Shown: positions 1 to 7,699 of the stretch, in pieces
Layout of the letters: every line of letters begins with the position of its first letter
Numbering within the stretch: the first letter of the stretch is position 1
DNA from: Phycisphaerales bacterium
GTDB taxonomy: Bacteria; Planctomycetota; Phycisphaerae; Sedimentisphaerales; Anaerobacaceae
Direction: 5' to 3'
DNA length: 44,096 nucleotides
Assembly (NCBI GenBank): GCA_020352215.1
Contig: CP070675.1
Span: 3,674,354 to 3,718,449 of the forward strand
Program-made: the position numbers and the translations under genes
Notes under the pieces: generated by a model
Database searches by the model: none
Told to the model about the DNA's origin: nothing
What the model saw: only the letters and a program-made list of their open reading frames with translations

Positions 1-1926
1 AGGAAGAATGGATCGATACCAAGGCAGACTCTTCTCAAGAAGTTTTAGCCGGTCCCATAGAGCAAAATGTACGCCATGCCACCAGTGCATCTCCAAGTGG
101 AACTTACCGTGCCAACTGTTGCATACCAGCCCTGTTTCCTGTGGAGGATATGAGCCTGCACAGTTAATGGCCGTAAGATATTGTGAAAGCACAACTCTGC
201 GTTCAAGTTCTAAAGCACGCGGATCCGTGCATTGCGAGAAATCGATCGCACCGGCGGTACTCCAAAAGCTCTGCCAGTGACCCGCGGCAGCTGCCCTGAC
301 TCGGTCAAAGCCAGGTAGGACTTCAGTGTTCTTCTTTGACGAAAAGCCAAATACAACCTCCAGTGCTCCATGATCCGGCTGACTGATTTCATATTCGTGC
401 TGAGAGACAGCCTTGACCTGCCCCTTGGTCGGACTAAGCAATCTCACGTAGTAACGATCCGAGTCAAGACTCCGGATAAACTCGACTTTGCAAAGCTCAA
501 TTTGACTTTGGGTCTTATGACGATTCGGGCTGGACCAGTCGGCCGAATTTCTCCACTCCGTGCTGCCATAGGGAAATGCCAATGAAACAGACAAACGCCC
601 CTGTTGAAGTAGCCTTGACTCTATGCGAACAGCCAGGATATCACGTGCGGGATGGCAGACAGTCCGGACCAAGACAGGTTGGCTGTCGACTTCAAATCGG
701 CTGCTCAGCAACCCCGTCCATAGATTCAGTGTTTGGGCCGTGTTGGTCAGGTCGTCAATGCCTGCACGTGAACCATCCAGTTTTGTCAGACGCAATTGTA
801 TGCGTCCCAGATCAAGTCGATGCGGATTGGAGCGAAGCCACGCAGCGGCGGGAGAGTATCCGTCCGGGTGATTCTCGTCCGAAGCGTAAGGCACGCCACG
901 TCCTGATACATCATAGAGTGCCAACACATCGGACAACGCATACGCTTCCGGATTAGGCATACTGTGCCAGCCCCATTGCGATTGAGTTCCCAACGGCATG
1001 CCCTTCTCATGGTAGTCAGGAAATGTCTGAAGTCCCGTGATGTCGGCGGTAAATGCAAACTCACCGTTACCGACACTGAGCGGCGTGAGCGGATCCGGCT
1101 TGTTGAGAGTGATATTATGCCGGGTCACCAACGCACGGCGGTCTATCTTATGGTGCGATGGCGCTTCAGCCTCGACATACTTGGCCAGGTCACGCATGGC
1201 AATGACGGTGCAGTCGTTGTCATGCAGAAACCGCATATATTCGGCAAACAGCTTCGGGGGAGTCGTTACATGCGGATGGGCAGTGTCAGGGACACCGTGA
1301 ATCGTAAGGACTACAATTTGCCCCTTCACGGCCTGTTTCAGGGCATCTATGACACGCTTTTTGTTCGAGCCGGTCGTACTGAAGCTGGGAATTAAAAGAG
1401 GATCATCCACGTTGGGGCGATAGGGACGGCTGCCGCCGGCGCGGGCAAAACCATATCCCTTTTCCCTTAGTGTGCTCAATGACGTTGGATGCGTGTCATA
1501 TCCGGGATATGCGAAGCTTATCGGCTTGGTGATGCCGAATTCCGTGCAGCGGTTTTCGATGTATTCCAGCTCTTCGATCATCCGCTCTCTGTGCATCTTG
1601 TTTACGTGAGTGTGCGTTCGAGTGTGGTTGGCGATCTCAAATCCCGCCTCGTGTAGAGATCGGATCTGCTCCCAGGTCATGTACTTGCTCTTGTCGCTCG
1701 CGAAGTCAGGAGGAAACTCGCAGATGAAAAAGGTAGCTCCGAACCCATATTTCTTCAACAGCGGCGCCACGAATGTGGCATGGCTCTTGACCGCATCATC
1801 GAAGGTCAGCACAACAACGCGGTCCGGGCACGGTGCAGTTGTCGCTGTCAGGTTCTCTGCAATCACGGTACAAGCCAAAGCACAGCATGCCAATCCGGCA
1901 AGCGCAATTTGTTCCCTTGTACTCAT
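1..1926 (-). CDS. Polysaccharide deacetylase fused to a glycosidase-like domain (3' end cut by window start)
   Basis: An open frame of 642 codons runs from ATG at 1926 to base 1 without a stop, so the C-terminus lies outside the window. Residues 1-23 look like a signal peptide. Residues 34-250 are a NodB-type deacetylase: TFDD at 41-44, a metal-binding His run at 101-107 (H-T-R-T-H-T-H), a Y-P-G motif at 140-142 and a catalytic-type His at 210 (TIHG). From about residue 265 a second domain begins (SVGNGEFAFTADITG) and continues to NSWHGKFHLEMHWWH near the edge. This part resembles (alpha/alpha)6-barrel glycosidases of the GH65/GH95 kind, which is inference from pattern only. AAAGGAG lies 8 nt before the ATG, and the ATG overlaps the stop of the preceding small frame (ATGA). 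The enzyme probably acts outside the cytoplasm on acetylated oligosaccharides. The deacetylase call is firm; the second domain is less so. Confidence 0.8.
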   Translation of the reverse strand, partial: MSTREQIALAGLACCALACTVIAENLTATTAPCPDRVVVLTFDDAVKSHATFVAPLLKKYGFGATFFICEFPPDFASDKSKYMTWEQIRSLHEAGFEIANHTRTHTHVNKMHRERMIEELEYIENRCTEFGITKPISFAYPGYDTHPTSLSTLREKGYGFARAGGSRPYRPNVDDPLLIPSFSTTGSNKKRVIDALKQAVKGQIVVLTIHGVPDTAHPHVTTPPKLFAEYMRFLHDNDCTVIAMRDLAKYVEAEAPSHHKIDRRALVTRHNITLNKPDPLTPLSVGNGEFAFTADITGLQTFPDYHEKGMPLGTQSQWGWHSMPNPEAYALSDVLALYDVSGRGVPYASDENHPDGYSPAAAWLRSNPHRLDLGRIQLRLTKLDGSRAGIDDLTNTAQTLNLWTGLLSSRFEVDSQPVLVRTVCHPARDILAVRIESRLLQQGRLSVSLAFPYGSTEWRNSADWSSPNRHKTQSQIELCKVEFIRSLDSDRYYVRLLSPTKGQVKAVSQHEYEISQPDHGALEVVFGFSSKKNTEVLPGFDRVRAAAAGHWQSFWSTAGAIDFSQCTDPRALELERRVVLSQYLTAINCAGSYPPQETGLVCNSWHGKFHLEMHWWHGVHFALWDRLKLLEKSLPWYRSILP

Positions 1927-2207
1927 CGCGGCATCTCCTTTCGGGATGGCTTGGCTCCTTCGAGGACGATGGTGGTCGTTTCGCTGGCTGCGGTTCTGGA
2001 TTTCAGTAGCGAGCCGGAGACGTTCTCATCCTTCTTTCCCTTGCGGCGGACTGTAACGGTCTTGCCCGGCCAGGGATTGCGAAGGCGACATTCGCCGCCG
2101 ACTCTAGGTTGGATTTGGACAAATTCGATCTGCCCGTTTGCCATCGAGGAGCAAGCCTCCTGACCGGACACTGCTAACCTGTTCCATGTGAGCAAGGACC
2201 CATTCAC
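1923..2207 (-). CDS. Small orphan C-terminal domain of a glycosidase, possibly a gene remnant
   Basis: This 94-codon frame starts with GTG in a GTGA overlap with the stop of the GH97 gene and ends in an ATGA overlap with the deacetylase start. A later ATG at 2144 has AGGAGG 11 nt upstream and would give 73 residues. The part from residue 22 on (GQIEFVQIQPRVGGECRLRN followed by PWPGKTVTV) reads like the C-terminal beta-sandwich end of GH95/GH65-type enzymes, where a short N-P-W stretch is common. No catalytic domain is present, and there is no signal peptide. It may be the leftover tail of a deleted glycosidase gene, or a translated small protein kept by its tight coupling to both neighbours. 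The domain assignment is from memory of the pattern and is not certain. Confidence 0.45.
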   Translation of the reverse strand: MNGSLLTWNRLAVSGQEACSSMANGQIEFVQIQPRVGGECRLRNPWPGKTVTVRRKGKKDENVSGSLLKSRTAASETTTIVLEGAKPSRKEMPR

Positions 2208-4183
2208 AGCTTTGAGATGCGGCCGACAAAGCCGCCACCATTGATCATCTCGATCGTAAGCGTATCGCCTCGCTGCACAGTCGTATCCTGCAAGACCACT
2301 GCAGCGTCGTTTTCCTTGTCATCCCGAACCAGCGAGGCGCTGTAGCGGCCGTCGCCCAAAAACGAAAGCTGGACCCGGATCGTCTTGGCTTGTGGGCCGC
2401 ACATAACCGCCAGGAACCATGTGTCACCTGTGCGCCGTGCGAATATCGCCAACTCGCCAATGCTGGACTCAGGCAACACGATGGTCTCGTCCCACACTGC
2501 CGGAATACTCTTGATCACATCCACGGCAGGATGGTCCAAGATTTTCTGAGGGTGAGTGACAATCGTCAGGAGTGGGCTGGCGAATATAGCCAGACTCGCA
2601 ATCTGGTGCGTCCAGGTCGTGTCCTGACGCCGTTCTCCAAAATGCATCGCCGTATAGTCGGCGTGGCCGGCCAGGTAGCGGGCAAACGGCAGGATCGTCT
2701 CGTGACGGGCCCGCTCGCGCAGCGAACTGCTTTCCATGCCGCGGACCGCCTCGCGCACCAATTCGTTGGGCCAGGTACGCGCCCGGCCTGTCGGCTTGTT
2801 GGCCCCGTGGAAGTTGACCAGGACGTTGTGCTCGGCGGACTTCTCGAGCAACGCCTCGTAGTGGTCGATAACTTCCTTGGCCTCGTGGTCGAGGAAGTCC
2901 AGCTTGGCCCCGACCACCCCGAAGTCGTGCAGTCGCTTGAAGAAGGCCTCGCGTTCCTCCGGCGTATACAGACGGTTGGTGTGCCGCCAGAACCACAGGC
3001 CAACACCCTGTTGCTTGGAGTACTGTGCGATCTCCTTGATTTGCTCATCAGACCATCTGCTCCAGAAGCCTTCGATGACATGATATTCAAAGCCCAGTTT
3101 CCCAGCTAATCGGGAGAACTCCTTCATACCTTCGAATGACCTGTCTCCGCCGTCCAGGTATCGCCATACCGCCCGTCCGGGCTTGATCCACGAGGTATTG
3201 ATGCCGTCCGGGAAGTACTTGGGATCGGGTGGCGGGCAGAGGTTGGGCACAATAGTGCTGTTGACCAGGGTGTCGAGGTCGCGGCCGATCATCACGACTC
3301 GCCACGGAGTCGTGATCGTTCCGGAGACCGCCGCCGGTTTGCCCAAGCGCTTGGCCTCATCCCGTCCGTAGCGCAGCTCATACGGGTAGTTCAGCGGCTG
3401 GCGGTGACCAAGGCCTGCGACCAGGCCTCGGCGGCCGTCCGCCTCCAGGGCCATGCCACTGTAATTGACCAGGTTGGCCTCGGTGATCGAGCCGTAGCCG
3501 GCGCCGCCGGGCAACTTGAACGTCACGGGCGGTCCCATCCACTGGCCAGGCGGGACGTCAGATATATCGTTCTTCTTATATGCGGCCTCGTAGTGGCCCC
3601 CGAGGTCATGGTGCCAGAGTGTCGAGCCGGCCGGGACGACAAAGGTCGTGTACTCATCCGGCACACGAGAGGTACCTTCCTCGGCCGGGATAACGTGTCT
3701 AAATGCCACGCCGTCATTGAAGGCCCGGACCTCCAGGAGGTAATCGATCAGCGAAAGATCGTTCTGCAGCGATATCCGGGCCCCGTTGCAGCGATTGACC
3801 GCAACGCTGCGAGCGCCGTACCAGGGATATGTCTCGTCGATCTGATAGTGTTCTGATTCGTCGAAGACCACACCGGTCGATAGATCGTAACCATCCACGT
3901 TCATAACTATCGTGGACGGATCGAGTACGGTTTTATCTCCCAGGGTCACCTTGAAGGTTAGACGTTCCGCGTTCGGTAGTATTGTCAACTTGACTTCTTT
4001 GTCCGGGCTACCTACCTGTACCTGTTCCATCCGCACCCTTTGTGACCGTCTTGTCCTCGACCTCTGCCCCAGCGCCAAATCCGCCTCCGCGAGACACAAC
4101 ACTACGACGAAACCGACAACTGCCATCACCAGACCGTTTATGTTCCTCTCATTGTGCATGATTTCGTCTCCTATCGTGTTCAT
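2204..4183 (-). CDS. Glycoside hydrolase family 97 alpha-glycosidase (alpha-galactosidase-like)
   Basis: This 659-residue exported enzyme has the GH97 order: N-terminal beta-sandwich (about 45-300), catalytic TIM barrel (about 325-570) and C-terminal beta domain. Typical family stretches are visible, such as GINTSWIKPGRAVWRYLDGG, GFEYHVIEGFW and NFHGANKPTGRARTWPN. GAKLDFLDHE places an Asp at residue 429, where retaining GH97 enzymes carry the nucleophile, so a retaining alpha-galactosidase-type activity is more likely than an inverting SusB-type one. The first ATG has AGGAGG only 4 nt upstream. A second ATG at 4159 has GGAG 8 nt upstream and gives a cleaner signal peptide (MHNERNINGLVMAVVGFVVV), so the true start may be 4159. 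It lies downstream of the GH2 gene on the same strand, 110 bp away. Confidence 0.88.
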   Translation of the reverse strand: MNTIGDEIMHNERNINGLVMAVVGFVVVLCLAEADLALGQRSRTRRSQRVRMEQVQVGSPDKEVKLTILPNAERLTFKVTLGDKTVLDPSTIVMNVDGYDLSTGVVFDESEHYQIDETYPWYGARSVAVNRCNGARISLQNDLSLIDYLLEVRAFNDGVAFRHVIPAEEGTSRVPDEYTTFVVPAGSTLWHHDLGGHYEAAYKKNDISDVPPGQWMGPPVTFKLPGGAGYGSITEANLVNYSGMALEADGRRGLVAGLGHRQPLNYPYELRYGRDEAKRLGKPAAVSGTITTPWRVVMIGRDLDTLVNSTIVPNLCPPPDPKYFPDGINTSWIKPGRAVWRYLDGGDRSFEGMKEFSRLAGKLGFEYHVIEGFWSRWSDEQIKEIAQYSKQQGVGLWFWRHTNRLYTPEEREAFFKRLHDFGVVGAKLDFLDHEAKEVIDHYEALLEKSAEHNVLVNFHGANKPTGRARTWPNELVREAVRGMESSSLRERARHETILPFARYLAGHADYTAMHFGERRQDTTWTHQIASLAIFASPLLTIVTHPQKILDHPAVDVIKSIPAVWDETIVLPESSIGELAIFARRTGDTWFLAVMCGPQAKTIRVQLSFLGDGRYSASLVRDDKENDAAVVLQDTTVQRGDTLTIEMINGGGFVGRISKL

Positions 4184-4293
4184 CTATCCTCCTGAATGCC
4201 CTGCCGTCCCATGCTTGTTAAAACCGTGACCTATCGCTGCTGACCCGTATGTTTTCTTTCCTCCTCTTGCGACTGTGTCTCTGCCGGTCGAGA

Positions 4294-7215
4294 TTATCTG
4301 GCACAGCGCAAGGCGATTTCTGCGGTACGCAGACCGTTGCTCTGGGCAGTAACGCGCACCCTGCCGTATTGCTGCTCCTTCGTTCGCAAAATCAGCATAG
4401 CCTTGCCGTGAAACAATCTGCGATGGTCGGCCCGGAACGGTTCGAGCGAAAGCGGGTTGCCGTTGCCGACCCCGGCGATCTCGGCAGGGCCGTCGACTTT
4501 GAACCGGACAAAATCTTCAGCCAGGGGACAGAGTGTCCCCTTTTCGTCAAGCGCTTCGACAAGGACATAGCAGAGGTCTTCACCTGTGGCCGAGAGCTCT
4601 TCTCGATCAGGTGTCAGGCGAATGGCCGCCGGCTCACCTGCGGTGCGCATAGTCGCCTGTCCGATCTCTTCGCCGGACTTATAAGCAATTGCCTTTAGCT
4701 CACCCGGCTCGTAGATCACATCGTTCCACCGCAACCGGTACTTGTAGGTTACATCGTAGTAGGTCGATTCCACTTTCTCCGGGTAGGCACCAAACTCTCT
4801 AATGCTTGCCCAGGTTCCTTCTCGCAAGGCAGTGAACTCGATGCGCAAGAATCTTGCCCCAGCATCGACTTCATGAAATACGCGCCTCGGCCCGCCCCAT
4901 CGCGGAGTCCTGCTTGTGCTCTTGGTAACGACAGTTTCCCAAGTCGACGCATCCGTCGAGACCTCAATCTCATAACCGTAGTTCTTCGCCTCCTTCTCAA
5001 ACTCAAGGGCCAGATAGCCTACTGGCTGAACCTGCCCCAAATCGACGTGCCACCACTGTCCGGCAGTCTCATCTGCTGCGCACCAGCGAGTTGAACTGTC
5101 GGCATCGGTGGCATTTGCTGCGACGTTGCCCTTGTCGGACTCGGTGCTTTTGGCCTGGGCTGGTTTACCCAGTGCAAAGTTGACGGGTTTTTCGGGTTGC
5201 CGGCCTTTGGTTCGGCGGCCGAGGGACTTGCCGTTGAGAAACAACTCGGCTGAATCGCCATTGGTGTATACGAAAACCGGCACCTCCTGACCGACGCGAT
5301 CAGGCCAGTTCCAGTGCGGCAAGATGTGCACGGTAAGGGTATCCGGCCGCCAGTAACTTCGGTAAAGATAGAAGCGGTCTTTGGGGATGCCGCACAGATC
5401 CACAATGCCAAAGTACGAGCTTCGCGCCTGCTGGTTGAAGGGCGTCGGCTCGCCCAGATAGTCGAAGCCGGTCCATACAAACTCGCCGGCGACGAAAGCA
5501 TCGTCGGCCATCAATTTGAATTCGACATCCGGGATGTCGGCCCATGCAGCGGCGTTCAAATCATAGGAATCCACCTGCAGCTCTTCGGAGAAATCTGTCT
5601 TGCCCGTGGGCAGCGGCAGTTCGTAGAATCCTCGTGTGCTCAGGGCCGAAGCTGACTCGCTGTAAATGATCGGCTTGTCGGGATAGCGCTCTCTATACCG
5701 AGCATAACGCCGCGAATAATTCCAACCGGTAAGATCCAGCGCGTCCAGAATCGGCTGATCCGCCGTGTTCGGGATGTGACATGAGATTCCCACCGGGCGC
5801 GTCGGATCATACTTGCGCACGAAGTCGCTCATGAACTTCACACGTTCCGGAGATTTGCCTTCCCTATCGTACGGCCGGTTACCGATCTCGTTGCCGATTG
5901 ACCAGATCACAACACATGGATGGTTGCGATCACGCAAAACCAGATTGCGAATCTGCTTTTCGCCGTAGGTCTCCAACGGCGGCTGCCCATTGACGCGGTC
6001 GGCCTTGTCGTCCCATTTGTCAAAGGCCTCATCCCATACGACAAATCCCATCCGGTCACACAAATCGAGCAGTTCGGGGGCCGGGGGATTGTGGCTCGAG
6101 CGGATGGCGTTGACACCCATGTCCCGCATGATTTCCAACTGGCGCTCCATGGCGCGAGTGTAGAAAGCCGCACCGAGAGGACCATGATCGTGATGCAGGT
6201 TCACGCCGTAGAGCTGCAATCGTCGCCCATTGAGGTAGAAACCATCGTCAGCGGTGAATTGGAACGTGCGGATGCCAAAAGTCACACATTCTGTGTCCAC
6301 GACCTTGGCGCCGGTACGGACAACTGTCCTGGCGGTATACAGCTTCGGGCTATCGATGTCCCATCTCACAGGTTCGTTGATTGCGAGGGCCTGATCCAAC
6401 TCGCGCGAGCCACCGGACGGCACCGTGTCGCTCTTTTCGCTCGTCGCTAACACCTTGCCGTCCGGATCGAGGAGCACAACTTCAACAGTAACGGTTGATT
6501 CAGTATCGAAATGGTTCTCGATCGTCGAGCGCAGACGGACAGTTGCTGAGGTGTCGCTCACTGCGGGCGTAGTGATATACGTCCCCCAATGGCTGATGTG
6601 TACGGGATTGCAGGTGGTCATCGTCACCTTGCGATAAATGCCCGCGCCGGGATACCATCGGGTGCCGTGCCGGCGCGTGTCAACCTGGACCGCGATAACA
6701 TTCGTATCGCCGAATTTCACATACGGTGTGGCATCGACACGGAACGACATATATCCGTAATCCCACTCGCCTGCAAGTTGACCATTCACGTAGACCTTTG
6801 GAAAGGCCATCACGCCGTCGAAATCAAAGTAAACCCGCCGTCCGACGTCGGCCTCATCGAGGGTGAACGTCTTTCGATACCACCCCACTCCTTTCCAGGG
6901 CAGTTTTCCGGCATAGCCATTTTCGCTCGGGTCAAATGGCCCCGCGATCGCCCAGTCGTGCGGCAGACGTACCGGTTGCCATTGTGAGTCCGGAAAGTCC
7001 GGCGCATCTACCCCATCCTGATCGCCTTTGGCAAACTTCCAGTCGCGGTTGAAGCTCGCCGCGCGCCGGCCGGCGAGATCCGAGCCGTGCTCTGTTGTCG
7101 GCCCAGACATCTGCCGCTGAACCGAATCCGGTCTTTCCGTCAATTCACAAGACAAGTTGAGCACAAGTATCGCCGCTGCAACCACCGCCGGTGTGATGCG
7201 TCTGCGGTTTTCCAT
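4294..7215 (-). CDS. Glycoside hydrolase family 2 beta-galactosidase-like enzyme with an F5/8-type carbohydrate-binding domain
   Basis: This 973-residue protein has an N-terminal jelly-roll sugar-binding domain (about 55-225), an immunoglobulin-like domain and a TIM barrel from about 325. WSIGNEIGN carries the acid/base Glu443, and IIYSESAS carries the nucleophile Glu520. The region after the barrel (GQEVPVFVYTNGDSAELFLN) matches the DUF4982-like domain of many GH2 enzymes. Residues about 670-810 form an inserted discoidin (F5/8 type C) domain, with FALGKPAQAKSTES and WWHVDLG, followed by a last Ig-like domain. The N-terminus has a hydrophobic segment ending in N-L-S-C; this is a poor lipobox, so surface lipidation is possible but not assured. 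GGAG lies 8 nt before the ATG. The likely role is exo-removal of beta-galactosyl or related residues; the exact sugar cannot be read from sequence. Confidence 0.9.
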   Translation of the reverse strand: MENRRRITPAVVAAAILVLNLSCELTERPDSVQRQMSGPTTEHGSDLAGRRAASFNRDWKFAKGDQDGVDAPDFPDSQWQPVRLPHDWAIAGPFDPSENGYAGKLPWKGVGWYRKTFTLDEADVGRRVYFDFDGVMAFPKVYVNGQLAGEWDYGYMSFRVDATPYVKFGDTNVIAVQVDTRRHGTRWYPGAGIYRKVTMTTCNPVHISHWGTYITTPAVSDTSATVRLRSTIENHFDTESTVTVEVVLLDPDGKVLATSEKSDTVPSGGSRELDQALAINEPVRWDIDSPKLYTARTVVRTGAKVVDTECVTFGIRTFQFTADDGFYLNGRRLQLYGVNLHHDHGPLGAAFYTRAMERQLEIMRDMGVNAIRSSHNPPAPELLDLCDRMGFVVWDEAFDKWDDKADRVNGQPPLETYGEKQIRNLVLRDRNHPCVVIWSIGNEIGNRPYDREGKSPERVKFMSDFVRKYDPTRPVGISCHIPNTADQPILDALDLTGWNYSRRYARYRERYPDKPIIYSESASALSTRGFYELPLPTGKTDFSEELQVDSYDLNAAAWADIPDVEFKLMADDAFVAGEFVWTGFDYLGEPTPFNQQARSSYFGIVDLCGIPKDRFYLYRSYWRPDTLTVHILPHWNWPDRVGQEVPVFVYTNGDSAELFLNGKSLGRRTKGRQPEKPVNFALGKPAQAKSTESDKGNVAANATDADSSTRWCAADETAGQWWHVDLGQVQPVGYLALEFEKEAKNYGYEIEVSTDASTWETVVTKSTSRTPRWGGPRRVFHEVDAGARFLRIEFTALREGTWASIREFGAYPEKVESTYYDVTYKYRLRWNDVIYEPGELKAIAYKSGEEIGQATMRTAGEPAAIRLTPDREELSATGEDLCYVLVEALDEKGTLCPLAEDFVRFKVDGPAEIAGVGNGNPLSLEPFRADHRRLFHGKAMLILRTKEQQYGRVRVTAQSNGLRTAEIALRCAR

Positions 7216-7699
7216 TTTGTTTTCTCCATTTGTTCTTCAAACTGCGGTAGCTATTCCTCCTATTCCGCTGTGAGTGCTATCACCTACAGCTGCCTCAGAA
7301 TTCGAGAGGCACGTTTGGTCCCGGTCGAGATAATACGGGCGAGCAGTTTCGCGACGGTTGAACAAGTCTTCCTAGGCGCCCCTTCCAACATGCTCTGACA
7401 ATCCACCTTGACTCTGCAAAAACTGATAGCTTACAGGTCGACGGACGTCTTCGCAAGACTGAGCCTTCCGAGATCTGCGACAGCAGAAGTAAGGTCTTGC
7501 GCGCCGACTCTCACAGGTGTATAATTAGCCTCGGACTGCGCGGGCCGCGCAGAGTAAAAAGATAGACACCACGAGGTTGATGATGTAGGTCGATACGTGA
7601 CACGGGACGGTCGGAGATTTGCCTACTTGCCAGGCCGGAACGAGCGAACCAATATGGGAAGGTGACCTGATCTCAACGCATGACGAAAAGGGGAAGAAT
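7216..7699. other. Divergent intergenic region between the GH2 and Asp-box propeller genes
   Basis: These 484 bp hold the ribosome-binding site of the GH2 gene at the left and a promoter candidate for the rightward propeller gene at 7497-7525. A 35-codon frame on the minus strand (7284-7391) has no good ribosome-binding site and was not called. No riboswitch, tRNA or clear operator was recognised. Confidence 0.5.
7497..7525 (+). promoter_or_regulatory. Sigma70-type promoter candidate for the propeller gene
   Basis: TTGCGC at 7497-7502 and a perfect TATAAT at 7520-7525 are separated by 17 bp. Transcription would begin near 7532 and give a leader of about 168 nt before the ATG at 7700. The -10 box is perfect; the -35 box matches only partly. 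Confidence 0.5.

Noticed and set aside
2390..3109. A 239-codon frame antisense to the GH97 gene
   Set aside because: The sense strand encodes a clear family protein; the antisense product shows no domain and is a by-product of codon bias.
7284..7391. A 35-codon frame on the minus strand with a basic, amphipathic product
   Set aside because: No ribosome-binding site, no known homologous pattern, and the length is expected by chance.
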